NCBI RefSeq assembly: GCF_963855985.1
Contig: NC_087090.1
Span: forward strand, 17,730,501 to 17,794,500
DNA length: 64,000 nucleotides
From: Ostrinia nubilalis
Taxonomy: Eukaryota; Arthropoda; Insecta; Lepidoptera; Crambidae
Direction of reading: 5' to 3'
Positions 47,901 to 60,591 of this stretch are shown in pieces. The position numbers were made by a program, and so were the translations under genes. The stretch's first letter is position 1. Each line of letters begins with the position of its first letter. The notes beneath the pieces are model-generated. The model did not search any database and was not told where the DNA came from. It saw only the letters and a program-made list of their open reading frames with translations.

Positions 47901-49769
47901 TAGCGGGCCCAAATATGGCGGCGGTTTTTGTCCCGTTCCCGTTGCGCTTGCGGCGCGCTCGGGCACCTTATTGTGTTTCTTTGGAAAACGTTGACAGTGA
48001 CTTTTTATAGCTCACTGTACCTTTAGGTTAAGATCCTAGGCTTATTTTTATGTTTTTTTTTTATCTACACAATATCAAAATATTAAAGTTATCTCCGTTC
48101 GATAGTCATATTATGATGGATGATGGGCAAAAAAGAACGACTTATATCTATGTAGAGTTGATATTAACTACTTACATTATATCTTCGCGAGGGCTTTAGG
48201 GTAGTTAAATATCACAATTGTAATCAAAAATACAGTGCTGAGTTTTTAAGTCCCTCTGTCATACTACTAGACGCCAATCTCAACTTTAAACTTTTAGATA
48301 TACAGTTTTGCTATAGTATGTATACCTACCTGCCCACTTATCTATAAAATACTGCAATTAATTAAATAAGTAATTAAAGGTAAATGGAAACAAAAGAACG
48401 TATTTAGCTCGGTTGCTTTGATCAGCGAGGAACCGGCGACAATTCCCTTATTAGGACAAACGATTTTAGGCCGAGATTGGGTCGATGCGTGACCGATGGC
48501 ACTCGCCGCATTTAACGAATTGCTCTGATTATACCTTAGCATCGGGATGTTGTAATTAATTAATCCCGACAGCCTTAATTAGCCCCTTAATTGCCAACAG
48601 CGATAATTGGCCGAAGGTGTTGATTTTTAAGCGCATCGACAGCTTTTTATATTTATTTGGAAGGTTGTTTGGGATTACCCAATAAAAATGGTATGGTTAT
48701 CAAATTAAAGGAAGTTTTATAGGCCTGTTGTTTCGCGTGTCAGACTTTAACCCCAGTGATTCAGTTTCAAAGAAGGTGTGGTAAGCACATACCAAACAGT
48801 AGCAGTACAAACGTGGTACTTCTTGAAAATGAACTTTTTTGAGGACTCTACCATAATGGGCACCACAAAAGAAAATGGCTAAGTAGGCATAAACAAAACG
48901 CATTCATTAATCTGAGCTCTCCTTACAATATTTCTAACCCACACACGGCAACGGACCCGGAACGCATGTGGCTGCGCAGGTCGCGGCCATCCGTCACCGT
49001 CGCGCGCAGGATCAGATGGAAAGGATCGCGGCAGCAAGCCGCCATGTTGGGAATAAACCTTCCTTGTCGAACTGGCTAGGTAAACTAATGTCGATTACTT
49101 CAATACAATATTCAAGAAGACAATAGTTTTGTATACGGAGTTAATTAACCTTGTTTCTACCAAAGGGGTCATCTTCTTTCGCAAGGTTTTGACAGAAGAG
49201 TTTCACAACTTTTTCAGACTTCGTGAACTAAATAACCATTTAATATGTCTCAAGAGCGTTTTGTGCTCTCGGAATTTGGACGAATAAACCACTGGACATG
49301 AAACCCTATAAGAATCATATGGAAACACGTTCAACCAATTTTTGCGGGGGGAGAGGTATGACAATTGTCAAATAATGACATTTAGTGCTGGAAATAATCT
49401 TTAATTATGTAAATGAACGAGTGAATGAATGAACCTAATGAGATAAAATTAATCATGCGTTGGATATCTTTATGTACAAATTATTTAAATAATGAATGAA
49501 TTGGATTGATTTAGACATAATATGCAACAAAGTCAAGTTAGTTACACCATAATTATACAACTAAACAACGGCAGGACAGATTTTGAAATTGGGATATTGT
49601 GTTAGAAGTTCTATAAGCAGTACCATCCCTCTTATGTATTGATTGCCGCATTGCAAAGTTCTTGCAAACCAATTTTATTTTTGAGTACCTACCTATGTCT
49701 TGGCTGGATGATGCTTACAAATACGGTAGTGAGTAAAAAACTTTAATATTAATTGTGTTGTGTATTATA
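44938..49769. other. No gene seen; candidate regulatory islands
   Basis: GC-balanced islands without ORFs lie at 46790-46960, 47330-47470, 47880-47970 and 48410-48640. Two of them share the block CATTAG(T/C)GGGCCCAAATATGGC. Confidence 0.45.
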
Positions 49770-49918
49770 CAGGGTGTCCCAAAATTAGCACGTCACGCTG
49801 ACACCAGAGGTAAATGAGCTTAAGACGCAAATACAATTGGTCATATCTTAAAACTTATGAAAGTTTTCCATGGACATTATTTTATGTTTCTATGTCAAAA
49901 TAGATATGTAGGGTTGAG

Positions 49919-49946
49919 AGGGGGGGGGGGGGGATAGGGGGGGGGA
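49919..49946. repeat. Poly-G tract
   Basis: A long G run interrupted by a single ATA; similar runs lie near 59089, 59192 and 60533. Confidence 0.9.
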
Positions 49947-50075
49947 ACCGTTGGTACATTTGACAATTGACATAGACAAGACAAACTATTTACGGTCCAA
50001 AACTATGCAGAACAAGAAACTAAAACACTTTTGTATGCATATAAATAATTTAGAACTAATCTACTATATAAAAAT

Positions 50076-51392
50076 GGGACAATATTATTTGATCCTCTAA
50101 AAACTAATTGATCTTTTTTGTATGTGCACTTTTAAAAATAAATGATGTATTTTATTATATTTTATCTTTATATTAATTATTGGGTCTATATTAGTTGATC
50201 TACGGATAAATTATGAATGATCTTCATTAAAGGTAACATAATATTTATGTTTAACATACTCTTTTAATATTTGGTAAACAAAAATAATATTTGATCCTCT
50301 TTTTTAGTTATTGATCTTTAATTTTGTTAATTTGATGATTTTTATATCAAGTTTGCCTTTTAATATTGATCACCTAATAAATACATTTCGATCTATGTAT
50401 AACTTAACTTTAAAATATATTTGATCTAACTAAAAATATTATTGGTTAAAATTTAATTTACTCGGTACTTTGTGGTTGAGTGACAATCGTCCGTCATTGG
50501 TCACTGAGTTGGCCAAGGGCTTAGCGGCCAATAAGCAAGCAGAATGGTACATTGCCATGTTTGTTTAAATTACTAGCTTTGCTTAGTTTGGGACTAGAGG
50601 CGCTATGTAAAATAATTTCTTACTTCTGACATCCCTGAACCCGACATCATAATTTTTACCTCTTTATTTTGTTTTCAAATCGCAAGGTTGATTTTCTCTT
50701 AGTATACCGATCTCGACCGTGATCAGTGACCATAAAGTCATCTGTCAACGGGTTGATTAGACACGATAAAAGCACTAAACGATATTTGTTTACTTTTAGT
50801 GCGACATCGGGTCGTAAGGACCTGATAAGTTTTTTTTTCCAAATATTTACTGTGTTTGACGAAACAATTGCAAAACAATATTTATCTTTCGTACTACTGA
50901 AAAGACCGAATATATCCATCCCGCACCAACGCATCCAGCACCTAAGGTCAATTCGACCCGATAACGCAGTGTGAACGTGTTAAGAATGCTTTTTTAATAA
51001 AAAATAAATCTTTGAACATCAAGTGCCTTTAAATAGTTTCCATCCTTTGACTACAAATTAATAAAAATAAGTACCATAACATAATTATTTTGAAGATTAT
51101 TTGATATAGACAAAAAATAATTTATACAAATCGAATTATTTAAAAAAGTATCACAATATTGAATATTTGGTGCTCATTTCTTTTATTTTTGAGGACCAAC
51201 AAGTAACGATCAGATATAATTTTTACATCTCAAATTTTTTTTGCGTAGTTCAAAAGAGGTTAAAATATCGATCGATTTCATTTATTTTATGTCTCAAAGA
51301 AAGAGGATCAATCATTAAAATAGATGACCATTTAGATTTTTTTATTTGCCGTTTTTGCTAATTTAAAAAGATCATTTAAATAGGTACATGCC
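50076..51392. mobile_element. 1.3-kb insertion rich in TTGATC motifs, 9-bp target duplication
   Basis: It interrupts a common RTE-like tail: TATAAAAAT at 50067-50075 is repeated at 51393-51401, where the tail continues as AAGTCAGGTTTTCC. The inserted DNA is very A+T-rich and carries more than ten TTGATC/GATCAA-type motifs, mostly in its outer parts. The TIRs, if any, are short. Class not assigned; no transposase recognised. Confidence 0.7.
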
Positions 51393-51571
51393 TATAAAAA
51401 TAAGTCAGGTTTTCCTCCCTGATGCTATAACTCCAGAACGCACGAACCGATTTCCACGGTTTTGCATTCGTTGGAAAGGTATCGGGCTCCGTGAGGTTTA
51501 TAGCAAAGAAAATTCAGGAAAATTTAACAAACGAAATTCCACGCGGGCGTAGCCGCGGGCGGAAAGCTAGT
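51393..51571 (+). repeat. RTE/SINE-like tail split by the GATC-rich element
   Basis: CTATAACTCCAGAACGCACG through CACGCGGGCGTAGCCGCGGG is a very common lepidopteran repeat end; its other piece (CTACTATATAAAAAT) is at about 50061-50075. Confidence 0.85.
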
Positions 51572-52609
51572 TGTCATATAGTTATATTACAATAATGTCA
51601 GTTTCTCATGTTTACTTATTATCATCAAATACATTTTGTTTTAAATCTTTATTTGCCGTGTGAGCTAACAAGACATGATAGCACCGCGTCATCATAATGA
51701 TCGGCCGGAGTGGTACTCGCGCGCAGTAAAATATTTAACTTTATAATATGCTCTGAATGATTGAGTCTGATGTCGAATCAGCGGTGCACAGTAAAACCAA
51801 AACTGGTTTTTGTGACACCGTCAATAGTTATCATTAATATAAATGCTATGTAACTTGTTTTAAATAAATAAAATAAATAAAAATAAATTTAACATTTTTC
51901 TATTTAACTAGTAAAAGTTGTGTGATGAAATCTGACCATAAAACTCTGCTGTCAAAATTCGAGTTTCAAACTCATCAACAATCACTACGATCAATCAATA
52001 ACACACTGACAAAAGGACTTCTTAGGCTAAACTCTATTCACTATAAAATCACGCAAACCTAAAAGTTTGACATAGTCACTAAATGTTAGCAGTACCTCCA
52101 AGCTGTACTTTTTCTCATAACTCCCTCTACCTCTTTCTTCTTTTAATTAGATCCACTGGAAATCTAAAATTAATTTGAATAATATCAGTTTCGATAAGTT
52201 TATCGACAATTTTCAAGCCCTATACATCATAAAAAAAAAATGTGAACGAATGAATGAAGCATATAATCCAACCAAATTAAATATGCCACATGTTTTAAGC
52301 ATTTACCTGTACAATGAGAATTTTTTAAAATTACGTAATTATATTTTGTTTACATATCAAATTTTATTTAATTATGAAAAAATAGCTACTTTATTAGGTT
52401 GAAAATGTAATTACGCGTGAGAAGAAACATTCTTTGAGTGATTGCTATAATTTTTACAAAAAAGTACGGCGCATTTACCCATTTTTCGTGATAATTTTAC
52501 TCTTCGAGAGCTCGCGTCATACTGACAACCTGAAAACATTTACCATGGCAAATTAGCCTTGGCAAGTGCTAGCGGGGTAAAGACGAAAACGTCACTCGTT
52601 ACGCGTCCA
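51572..52609. other. No gene seen
   Basis: A+T-rich. Only short ORFs, without recognisable features. Confidence 0.45.
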
Positions 52610-52791
52610 GTGTACCTACCATGAGTTTACGTTAGGTGTACTCGCTAGCGATTACGTCAAAAATCTCTATGAAGATTTTGTTTCTTGAAAGTAGCCGCTA
52701 GGGGCGCTGCACAATATGTCATATTAATTAATGTCATTTTTTTACGCAGTCGCTAGCGAGCACACCTAACGTAAACTCATGGTAAGCACAC
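52610..52791. mobile_element. Palindromic MITE, 182 bp
   Basis: GTGTACCTACCATGAGTTTA at the left is inverted at the right (TAAACTCATGGTAAGCACAC); the arms extend about 50 bp through CTCGCTAGCGA. Confidence 0.9.
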
Positions 52792-53124
52792 TGTGGTTTA
52801 TTCGTCCAAGTCTCGGAAGCACATAATCATACTTTTACATTTCAAATCTCAAATTATAAATAAGATTAAAAATATAAAAAAGACTTAAGTAGGTAATTAT
52901 GTGTGTGCCTTTATCCCCATATTAATATGGCAACATTCTAATAAACGCCGTAAACCATGTCAAGATCAAGAACTCCCCGCTATCCTGGTTCGGATCTAAT
53001 TCCTGCGCGCGCGCCTGTACAGTCCGCCACAATTAACATTTGCTGAGATGTTCCTTACCACTACCCAGGTGTCAATCGATAAAATATTTAATTACCTGAA
53101 AATAAAAAGATTATAAGTTAACAT

Positions 53125-53440
53125 AATATCAAAGGCGAGTGGTCAGAGAAAAGACGAGGATCAACGACGTGGTGGAAGAGATTGAGTGCCGTAAATGGAG
53201 ATGGGCAGGGCACATTGCACGGATGAACCAGGATCTCTGGGCCAGAAAGACCCTGGAGTGGAGACCCCGCAACAACACCCGCGGCAGGGGAAGACCGCCT
53301 TAACGATGGACAGACGATATCCGGCAGCAGGCTGGAGTGAACTGGATGCGTATGGCCAGGGAAAGAAGTCGGTGGAGGGTTGAAGAGGAGGCCTATGTTC
53401 GAAGGCGAACCCAAATAGATAGATAGATCAAAGGCAGGCT
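53125..53440 (+). repeat. 3' end of an RTE-type LINE
   Basis: The translation shows K-W-R-W-A-G-H-I-A-R-M and R-W-T-D-D-I-R-Q-Q-A-G plus W-M-R-M-A-R-E-R, the conserved C-terminus of moth RTE-like LINEs, with one in-frame stop after the R-G-R-P-P segment. It ends in a GATA repeat (about 53416-53429). Confidence 0.75.
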
Positions 53441-56400
53441 GTAGATGAGATAGGTAGAGACGCACGAGAAAATGCAGAGCGCCAGAAGCACAATATTCCT
53501 AAAAGTCTGCATACTACTCTTTCGCGGACATCAAAAATGAATATCTACCTATGTTCAAATTGTTAGATTGTTGAATAAAAATAGACTATATTTGTGTGTC
53601 AATTTTGAATTGTTACACAAAAATAATCTATTTCTTTTCTAGTTTTTAAAAATAATATAAAAATATGTTTTATGAAGATACTCAGAAGAAAATGCCAAAA
53701 GGGTCCATCCTTCATATTTAAATCCACTTTTGTGGTCGAGTGTCCTGACCGCGGTCGGCGGGCACTCGTGATGGATCGCTCGGCCGTACCGCCAGGAATT
53801 CACATTTGTAGCTCTCGCATGGATTGGATGGCTAGTATGTTACTTGTTACTAGTTCTAAGGTTCCCTGAATTTACTAGTACCTACCTACTAGGAGTGTGG
53901 AGGCTTTCTACAAGTCTGCAAAATGTTTGGTATGGTTTTAAATCTAATTAATGAAAGGAATTATAATTTGCCAGAAGTTGGAAATCATTTCACTTCCGAG
54001 TCACCTGGTAAAAAATGACTATAAAAAGCCTCTTAAATGCAAGCTTTCTTCAGCATATTAATATTATTTTTCTTAATAATTACTCTCAATGCCTAATTTA
54101 CAATGCTGAAAATACCAAATAAGAATCTACGATAAAAATTCGGCGCTTTCGCTACAAAGGACTGAGGCTGCTGCAATTGCCGTTTGATTTACGTGCGCGG
54201 GCGCATACCGAGGATCATTCGCATTTCTGCCGTTTGAGCAATCGGAGGCAATTGCTTTAGTGGTCTTATAATTTTCATGTTTGAATGATATTTGACAGTC
54301 TAAAGAGAACACCAGTTAGAAAAAAAGTAATTTTGTTAAAACTAAGAAGTAGTCTTACCTACCTACCTAGTTGAGATTTAACGGCTAATTTGATCGTATT
54401 GCGTGTAACATCGACTCATTTTTATGGCTATCCTCGTATCGAAATAGATTCTTTGGCCATCAATTTCCCATACAACAGTTGACAGCGACATTCCCCTGAT
54501 AATTTAAGGCTTCGGCAAATGTTAACAAGGCACAAATCGTCAGCCGACCACACAGGCGCGCGCGCAGCAAAAACGCTCGAATAGACAAACCTATTGTCCA
54601 ACAGCACTTCATTTTACACGCGTCGCTTTTGAAACGCGACGGCGCGTTGCAAATGGACAAAAGAGCTTTCAGGGTTGTTGCTTGAGAATTTGAGAATATA
54701 AAACGTAACGAGTTATTTATAGAGCTTTATGGAAACACAAGTTTCGGCGTGAAGCAATATTCCCATGAAACTAAAAATTTCCCACTTTCCGCCCTTAGGA
54801 GGCGATATCCAGAAATAAAAAATAAAAATTGAAAATCGACATTAACAGTACTTAAGGAACTAACAAATTACAATCATCATAATTCACAAACTAAATTACT
54901 GCACTGCAATTGGAGTACTCCACTAGCTACCATTGCATGTGTATCTCAATAACACTCACTAACAAAAAAAAAAAAAAAACCGATTCTGACTGAAATGCCT
55001 TACTTATACAACATAATGGTAGGCACTAAAATTTTTGATCTGGATCAAGATTCAAGGGACTCGTAGTTATTCATGGACTTAAGTTTATTGCAATACTAGA
55101 GACAAAGCAGAAAAGTATGTTTGACATAGATTCTACCTGTAAAGAAGCAACCCTATTTCGCGGAGGTGCGCACACGCATTGTGCAACCGCCGGGGGCGCC
55201 GGCGCCGGCCGGCAAGGGGCGCGTTGTCAACGAATGCTAAGGTTGCAGAGGTGACAGCTTCTTTGAATCTCACTTCAGACATCTATTTCATTCTACAATT
55301 TCATTATTTCTCTACGATTTATTTTATAGGGTCACGAATACAATTGAAAATTCGTTGCTTTCATGAATATTTTAACAAACAAGGAAAACCACCACAGCTA
55401 CCACATCCGACGACGACGATATTATAACGACGATTCTTGTTAAAAATGGTTAAATTGGAGATACAGGTGATCGTATTTTTGAGCTCCGAAGACGGTGACG
55501 ACGAAGATGTTGAGCTACTTTAAAGCAAACAACTTTCCTGCCTGAGGTTATGACTTCGCTCAGAGACAAATCACCCAACTTTGCCCAGAATCAAGTGCTG
55601 CAACGGTCGGCGCTTTTGAAGACTCGATTTGCGACAAAGAAGCTCGCAGGTTATTGTAACATTGGGGACGAACAACAAACCACGATGTTCTTTGACTCGT
55701 ATTGTTCAATTGAGTGTGACGAACCATTTCATACGAATGAGGTATGCGTTTTTTTGTTTTTATAATTGGGAATGCAGTCGAAGTTATAGGAGCATTTATT
55801 GTTCATAAATCGAGTTCTTAACATTTATTGTGTGCAAGTTTAATAATATCGAGCCTATCCCTATTTCTTTATGATGTAGATTTAATGCTTGGAGGCAATG
55901 TCCTAAATTAATTAACAAGCGAGGAATCGCTTGTTAATTAATTTAAATTACTTTGTCTGAGAAATTACTTCAAGTGACAATTATTTATTTCAAAATATGT
56001 ATTTCAACACAAATCCAACAAATATACTTCAACGCCCCAACACCAAACACAAGTACACATTAATATACTACTCCTAGGTACACCTAGTAATAGACACTAA
56101 AAAGTCTACTCATTTTCATGGTTTTCATCAGCAAATAGGTTACCATCTCGACTAACAGCCAGCGTGACCAATTCATACTCAAACTGTACACAGTTAATTA
56201 AGTTTCATTTTTAGTTACTGTTTTGTTTGAACAAGCCCACGACCGTCTTTTTAGAGCGCGGCGGTCACATGAAATATGCGTACGGTTACTTGATTAGGTG
56301 TTTGTTAAACAAACGCAACTGATTTGTTTTGTAATATTCATTTGTAATCATGGCAGACAACTGAGAAGGATTTAGGGACTTGCTCCAACTTAAGAACTAA

Positions 56401-56503
56401 AATTTTCCGAGAATCTATTGGAAAGCTTTCAGATTTTAATCAATTTGATGTTTTTAGAGGGATTTCAATGTTTGTAGGGTTAATTTTCAGTCACTGGACA
56501 CTT
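53441..56503. other. No gene supported
   Basis: A+T-rich with a GC-rich patch at 55155-55230 (GGGGGCGCCGGCGCCGGCCG) and a perfect hairpin at 55905-55944. The short ORFs are unremarkable. Confidence 0.45.
55905..55944. repeat. Perfect 18-bp hairpin
   Basis: AAATTAATTAACAAGCGA, a four-base loop GGAA, then the exact inverse. Confidence 0.95.
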
Positions 56504-56625
56504 AGGCTTGGTTGCACCATCTTACTTTAACTTTGACAAATGTCAAAAATCTGTCAAACTCCATACAAAAAGCACCGGTTATCGTCATAATTACTGTCAA
56601 AATAAGATGGTGCAACTCACCCTTA
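56504..56625. mobile_element. MITE (GGCTGAGTTGCACCATC family)
   Basis: Complete copy with TIRs AGGCTTGGTTGCACCATCT and AGATGGTGCAACTCACCCT; about 80 bp of shared centre. Confidence 0.85.
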
Positions 56626-57084
56626 CAGTCATGTTGTTGATTTATTGAACTGAAGCAGAAATATTTTGTCCAATAAGCACTGGACTGATGTTGACTTCAA
56701 CAGGGTGTTTAATGTGTGTTATGTCCACTGTAAATTAATCCTAAATACTTTTTACCCAGCTCCAAGTCCATATAAATAAAATAAAATAATAGGTATACCC
56801 TTATCCACAGCATCACTATTTGAGCGGTGCCTCAAAGGGCCGTCTCGGTATCGCTCGTAAACGCGCCACTTTATGGTGCCCATGCCCTGACCTTCGATTT
56901 GTCGTCAGATTACACTCATTCAATGAGGTCTTGTGACTGTGATTTCACGAAAATACCAAAAAAGGGAGCCGTAAAAAGCCGATCGGAATCTCGGGGTATT
57001 AATGAATGAGCTTTGGGTCAAATTAATAAATATTTCTTGACAAATAAAGATTAGTAAAATGATTGAAATTCGTTTCTTTCGGAA

Positions 57085-57575
57085 GTATATATGTTACGGT
57101 TAATGTGATAAATTGAAAATTATTAATAATAACCGGTTATTATGAATAATTCCCGACAGTCGCGGTAAAAGTGATAAATTAATCACATTTAACAGTGATT
57201 ATTTAATAATTCAGCCTTAGTACTAACAAATTTCATAAAAGAGAACAACATCTTGTGTACGTGTTCGTGTACAGCCAAACTTTTGAACTTTTTGATATCA
57301 TATATTAATATAATTTGACATAATGAGTTTGGAATGTTTCTTGCATAATATTACTTTTCTATGATGCCTATAACATAATGTTTTGATTTAAAGTGAAAAA
57401 TAGGTTAAAGTGCGGCGGGGGTGGCCCTTGGGCCACCCCTAAGCCGCCGATTTAGTTTTATACAAACATAAATGACCTCATATTAATCACATTTACCAAA
57501 TCATGCGGTAATTATTCATAATAACCGGCGATTATTCATAATTTTCACATTTATCACTTTGACCGTAACATATAC
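57085..57575. mobile_element. Long-TIR element (TATATGTTACGGT)
   Basis: Arms of roughly 70 bp: TATATGTTACGGTTAATGTG at the left, inverse CTTTGACCGTAACATATA at the right, both containing AACCGG-type cores. A strong GC hairpin sits asymmetrically inside at 57411-57450. No ORF. Confidence 0.82.
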
Positions 57576-57892
57576 ATACATAATGAAAAATTAAAAGCTT
57601 CTGATAATAAAATAACAGATAGAGTCGATAGCACTAACTTATCGTACAATAACAGGATAAGTTATTTATTATGAGGTTAGGCTTCGGTATTATTATAATA
57701 AATAATTATCAGTAACGTAACAAACACCGAAAAAACATTACAGATGAAGACGATTACAATTTAGAGATCAATTAACACGTCGTAATACAAATTAACACAC
57801 AAATAATAGGGCGGCATCAAATGATAGACAGCTTTATTTTTTATCTTTCCCACGCCTTCTTCACTTCAGGGTTGTCAGAAAGTTTTCTTTGT

Positions 57893-57955
57893 ATGGAGTT
57901 TGACAGATTTTTGACGTTTGTAAAAGTTAATGTAAGATGGTACAACTCAGCCTAA
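57893..57955. mobile_element. Truncated MITE of the GGCTGAGTTGCACCATC family
   Basis: Only one end plus the GTTTGACAGATTTTTGACG centre is present. Confidence 0.65.
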
Positions 57956-57959
57956 GTTG

Positions 57960-59053
57960 ATAGGTTGTGTTGCAATGTGATGTACCTATTTTTCATCTAT
58001 ATATTTTGGATACTCAAGTGCTATAAAACTTTTAATAAATAACACTTTTGATTTGGGTATTGTTTTCACTTCGTTTTACATACGTTCTCGTTACCGCTCG
58101 TTACCGCCTCCGTATTAGGCGCCGGCGCAGGTAATTAAGCCGCCATTGTTCAACGCTTATTATATTTATTATGCTTAAATTCTGCCTTTAACTGGCAGTA
58201 GCAGAACTTATGCCACCATATTTTGAACTTTAGTGACACAAGATAAGGTATATTTTTTTTTCTACACCAGTTAAAGGGTTAAATGCCAGTGTATGGGTCA
58301 ATAGGGAATGTGAAATCGTCGTCAATTTGTAGCTTTCGGAGTTGGCCTTTAGGCAACACCGAAAAAGGGGTTTTGTGTTAATCGAAACACATAAAATCGA
58401 TGAAACTGATTAATAAAATGTAATGCACCTCAATAAATATACCCAAATGATCAGTTTGGTTGTGAAATAAACAGATTTCAGTAAGAATATTGTTTGGTTT
58501 CAACGAATGACAACTTTATTTAGCATAGAGACAATGCTGCAATGGTCAACTTGATTTACTTACCGAAAAATAACTTTACCTATTCCTTGTTATACTCGTC
58601 GGTCTCGGTCGTAGCGGCTCACTAATAAGTTAAATAAAATTTATGTATCTCTTACAAAAATAAAAAGCTTTCCTCAAAGAGACACCTCTCTTGACTTGAT
58701 GATTCGCTTAACAACCACCATTGCTAAATTTAATTTTAATGTGATGGGCGAGCACGAAGCCACGAATATACCTACCTATACGAGTAAAGGAGTCCACTTT
58801 CGTATAAGGATGAAAATTTTATCTTAATTTTACTTTAGATTTAAGACATGAAGCTTTTATGTAGAATGAAGCTATTTTATTAAAATAAAATTAAGACGCC
58901 CTACTACACTACACTCATTAAGCATTTCAATCTGCCTATAAACCCCCGAGCCCCGACTATTAAGTTTTCTTTTGAGCCGTATCTGAATGCATGTGAGCCA
59001 CAGCCGGCCGATTGTGCTTTATCGCCGCTTGAATGGCGGCGGAATAATAACGC
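57960..59053. other. No gene seen
   Basis: Contains two GC-richer patches (58085-58145, 58940-59045) with GCCGCCATT / AATGGCGGCGG motifs. Confidence 0.45.
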
Positions 59054-59061
59054 GTGTTAGA

Positions 59062-60583
59062 CAGTAGCGGCGTAAGGGGGGGGCGGTGGGGGCGGTCCGC
59101 CCCGGGTGCCAAGCATCAGGGGGTGACAAAGTCGCGCAGATTAGTACTCACTGACGCATCTGCATGGCAAGGACGGTCGTGATGTCATGACAGGGGGGGG
59201 GGGTGCCATTCTGGGGTGCCTTAGGCTATAATTTATATGAGTATTTCTCAAAAAAAATGTACATCTTGAAAAAAAAAAGTGTGCTTTGAAACAGTTCAAA
59301 AGTTTTATATTTATAAATCATCACACAAAAAAAACACACACACAATTTTGAAGGATGAATATTAATCTTTAAGATAACGAAGAATTATAGCTATAATCCT
59401 ACTTATTACCAAATATTTAGATATTTTAAAAATAGTCCTTTTTTACCTTTCATACAAAAACCTGTTTGCCACCCTAGCTTTTTCATGTATTTTTGTTTCA
59501 AAAAATGCGATACGTAACTAAATTATTGTAAATTTCTTTGTATTATTGTTCTACAGTAATCGCAGTTTCTGTATCAAATTGATTTTCTATGGGGTGTCAT
59601 AATGAATTGGCAATTTAAAGTAAAAAAACAAAATGAGTCGCTTTCATTTACTATTTCGTTATTTACTCTTTAGTTACGATTTATTTCTACTTTCCCATGG
59701 TTTCTAAACAATTCCGTATTTATTTTACACGGACAACAATAGCTGCACTCTGAATGGCTGTTGGCCTGACGTCTCCGCCATTACATCTATCGCGAAAATT
59801 AGTGAAAACGTGTGTATTTTGTAGGATTACTTTTTCGTAACAGGAAGTAAAATCAGCGATTTTATATAGAACGGTAAGTCTTCATTTAACCATTTTTTGT
59901 AATACGTGTGGTACGAACATTTAGTAAGCTTTTATATTTGCTGTAACAGCTTTTATCAAAAAAATACTTGTTTCTGATCTCATTTTGTCTAATATTTCGT
60001 TACGTTTTTTACGTATTTCGTTACGTTATGAAAAAGTACAACATAATGCTGAGTGTATACTGTTATTACCTGACTAAGCATAGTAATATTCACTACTTAA
60101 TTTATTTAAAAAAATATAGAGCGTCAATAACAAAAGAATTGGATACTATCTGCTTTACAGAAGTGCCACCAGCAAAAAATAATCAAATCATTTAGATTAC
60201 GTTTTTATGTGATTACTTCTTTAGTTTTTTTAGGAATGCCGCCAAAAACCAATGCCGAAAGGCAACAAGCTTACAGAGAACGACTCAAAATGGATAAACA
60301 TGATGGAACAAAAATAATTTTATTAAAATAGTATGAATGATTACTCCCTTATTTTATTTCTAACCCCTTAATATTACCCCGTATTTGGGTGCATACTTAC
60401 AAATATTTCGAATTGAATAAATGAAGAGCATTCACAATATTTCGCCAATGTATAACAAGCCTTATGGCCTTACTATTTCGTTACTACCGTTTCGTTACGT
60501 ACATTTTTTTTGAGAAATACTCATATTATGACGGGGGGGGGGGGGTGCCGCCCCGGGTGCCAACCTATGCTACGCCGCCACTG
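59062..60583. mobile_element. hAT-type element, 1.52 kb, 8-bp target duplication
   Basis: TIRs CAGTAGCGGCGTA / TACGCCGCCACTG are flanked by GTGTTAGA at 59054-59061 and 60584-60591. G-runs and CCGCCCCGGGTGCCAA lie inside both ends. No transposase is visible; the interior carries a short ORF with an A-E-R-Q-Q-A-Y-R-E-R-L motif. Confidence 0.9.
60236..60331 (+). pseudogene. Short ORF with NAERQQAYRERL motif in the hAT element
   Basis: 31 codons, M-P-P-K-T-N-A-E-R-Q-Q-A-Y-R-E-R-L...stop, preceded by a plausible acceptor (GTTTTTTTAG). The motif resembles the basic N-terminal segment seen in several insect transposon-encoded proteins, as I recall them. Probably the remaining N-terminal exon of the lost transposase or a captured exon. 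Confidence 0.35.
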
Positions 60584-60591
60584 GTGTTAGA

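Noticed and set aside
50656..50934. Opposed ORFs in the GATC-rich element as a transposase
   Set aside because: No catalytic motif is visible in either strand and both are short.
54460..54660. Signal-peptide-like minus-strand ORF as the missing wb first exon
   Set aside because: An M-K-C-C-W-T-I-G-L-S-type start exists, but no GT donor in the required phase follows the hydrophobic part.
55550..55765. 71-codon plus-strand ORF
   Set aside because: No recognisable domain and no transcription signals; length is within chance expectation.
49919..60545. G-runs as G-quadruplex regulators
   Set aside because: They sit in or near mobile elements, vary in length and may be partly sequencing or assembly noise.
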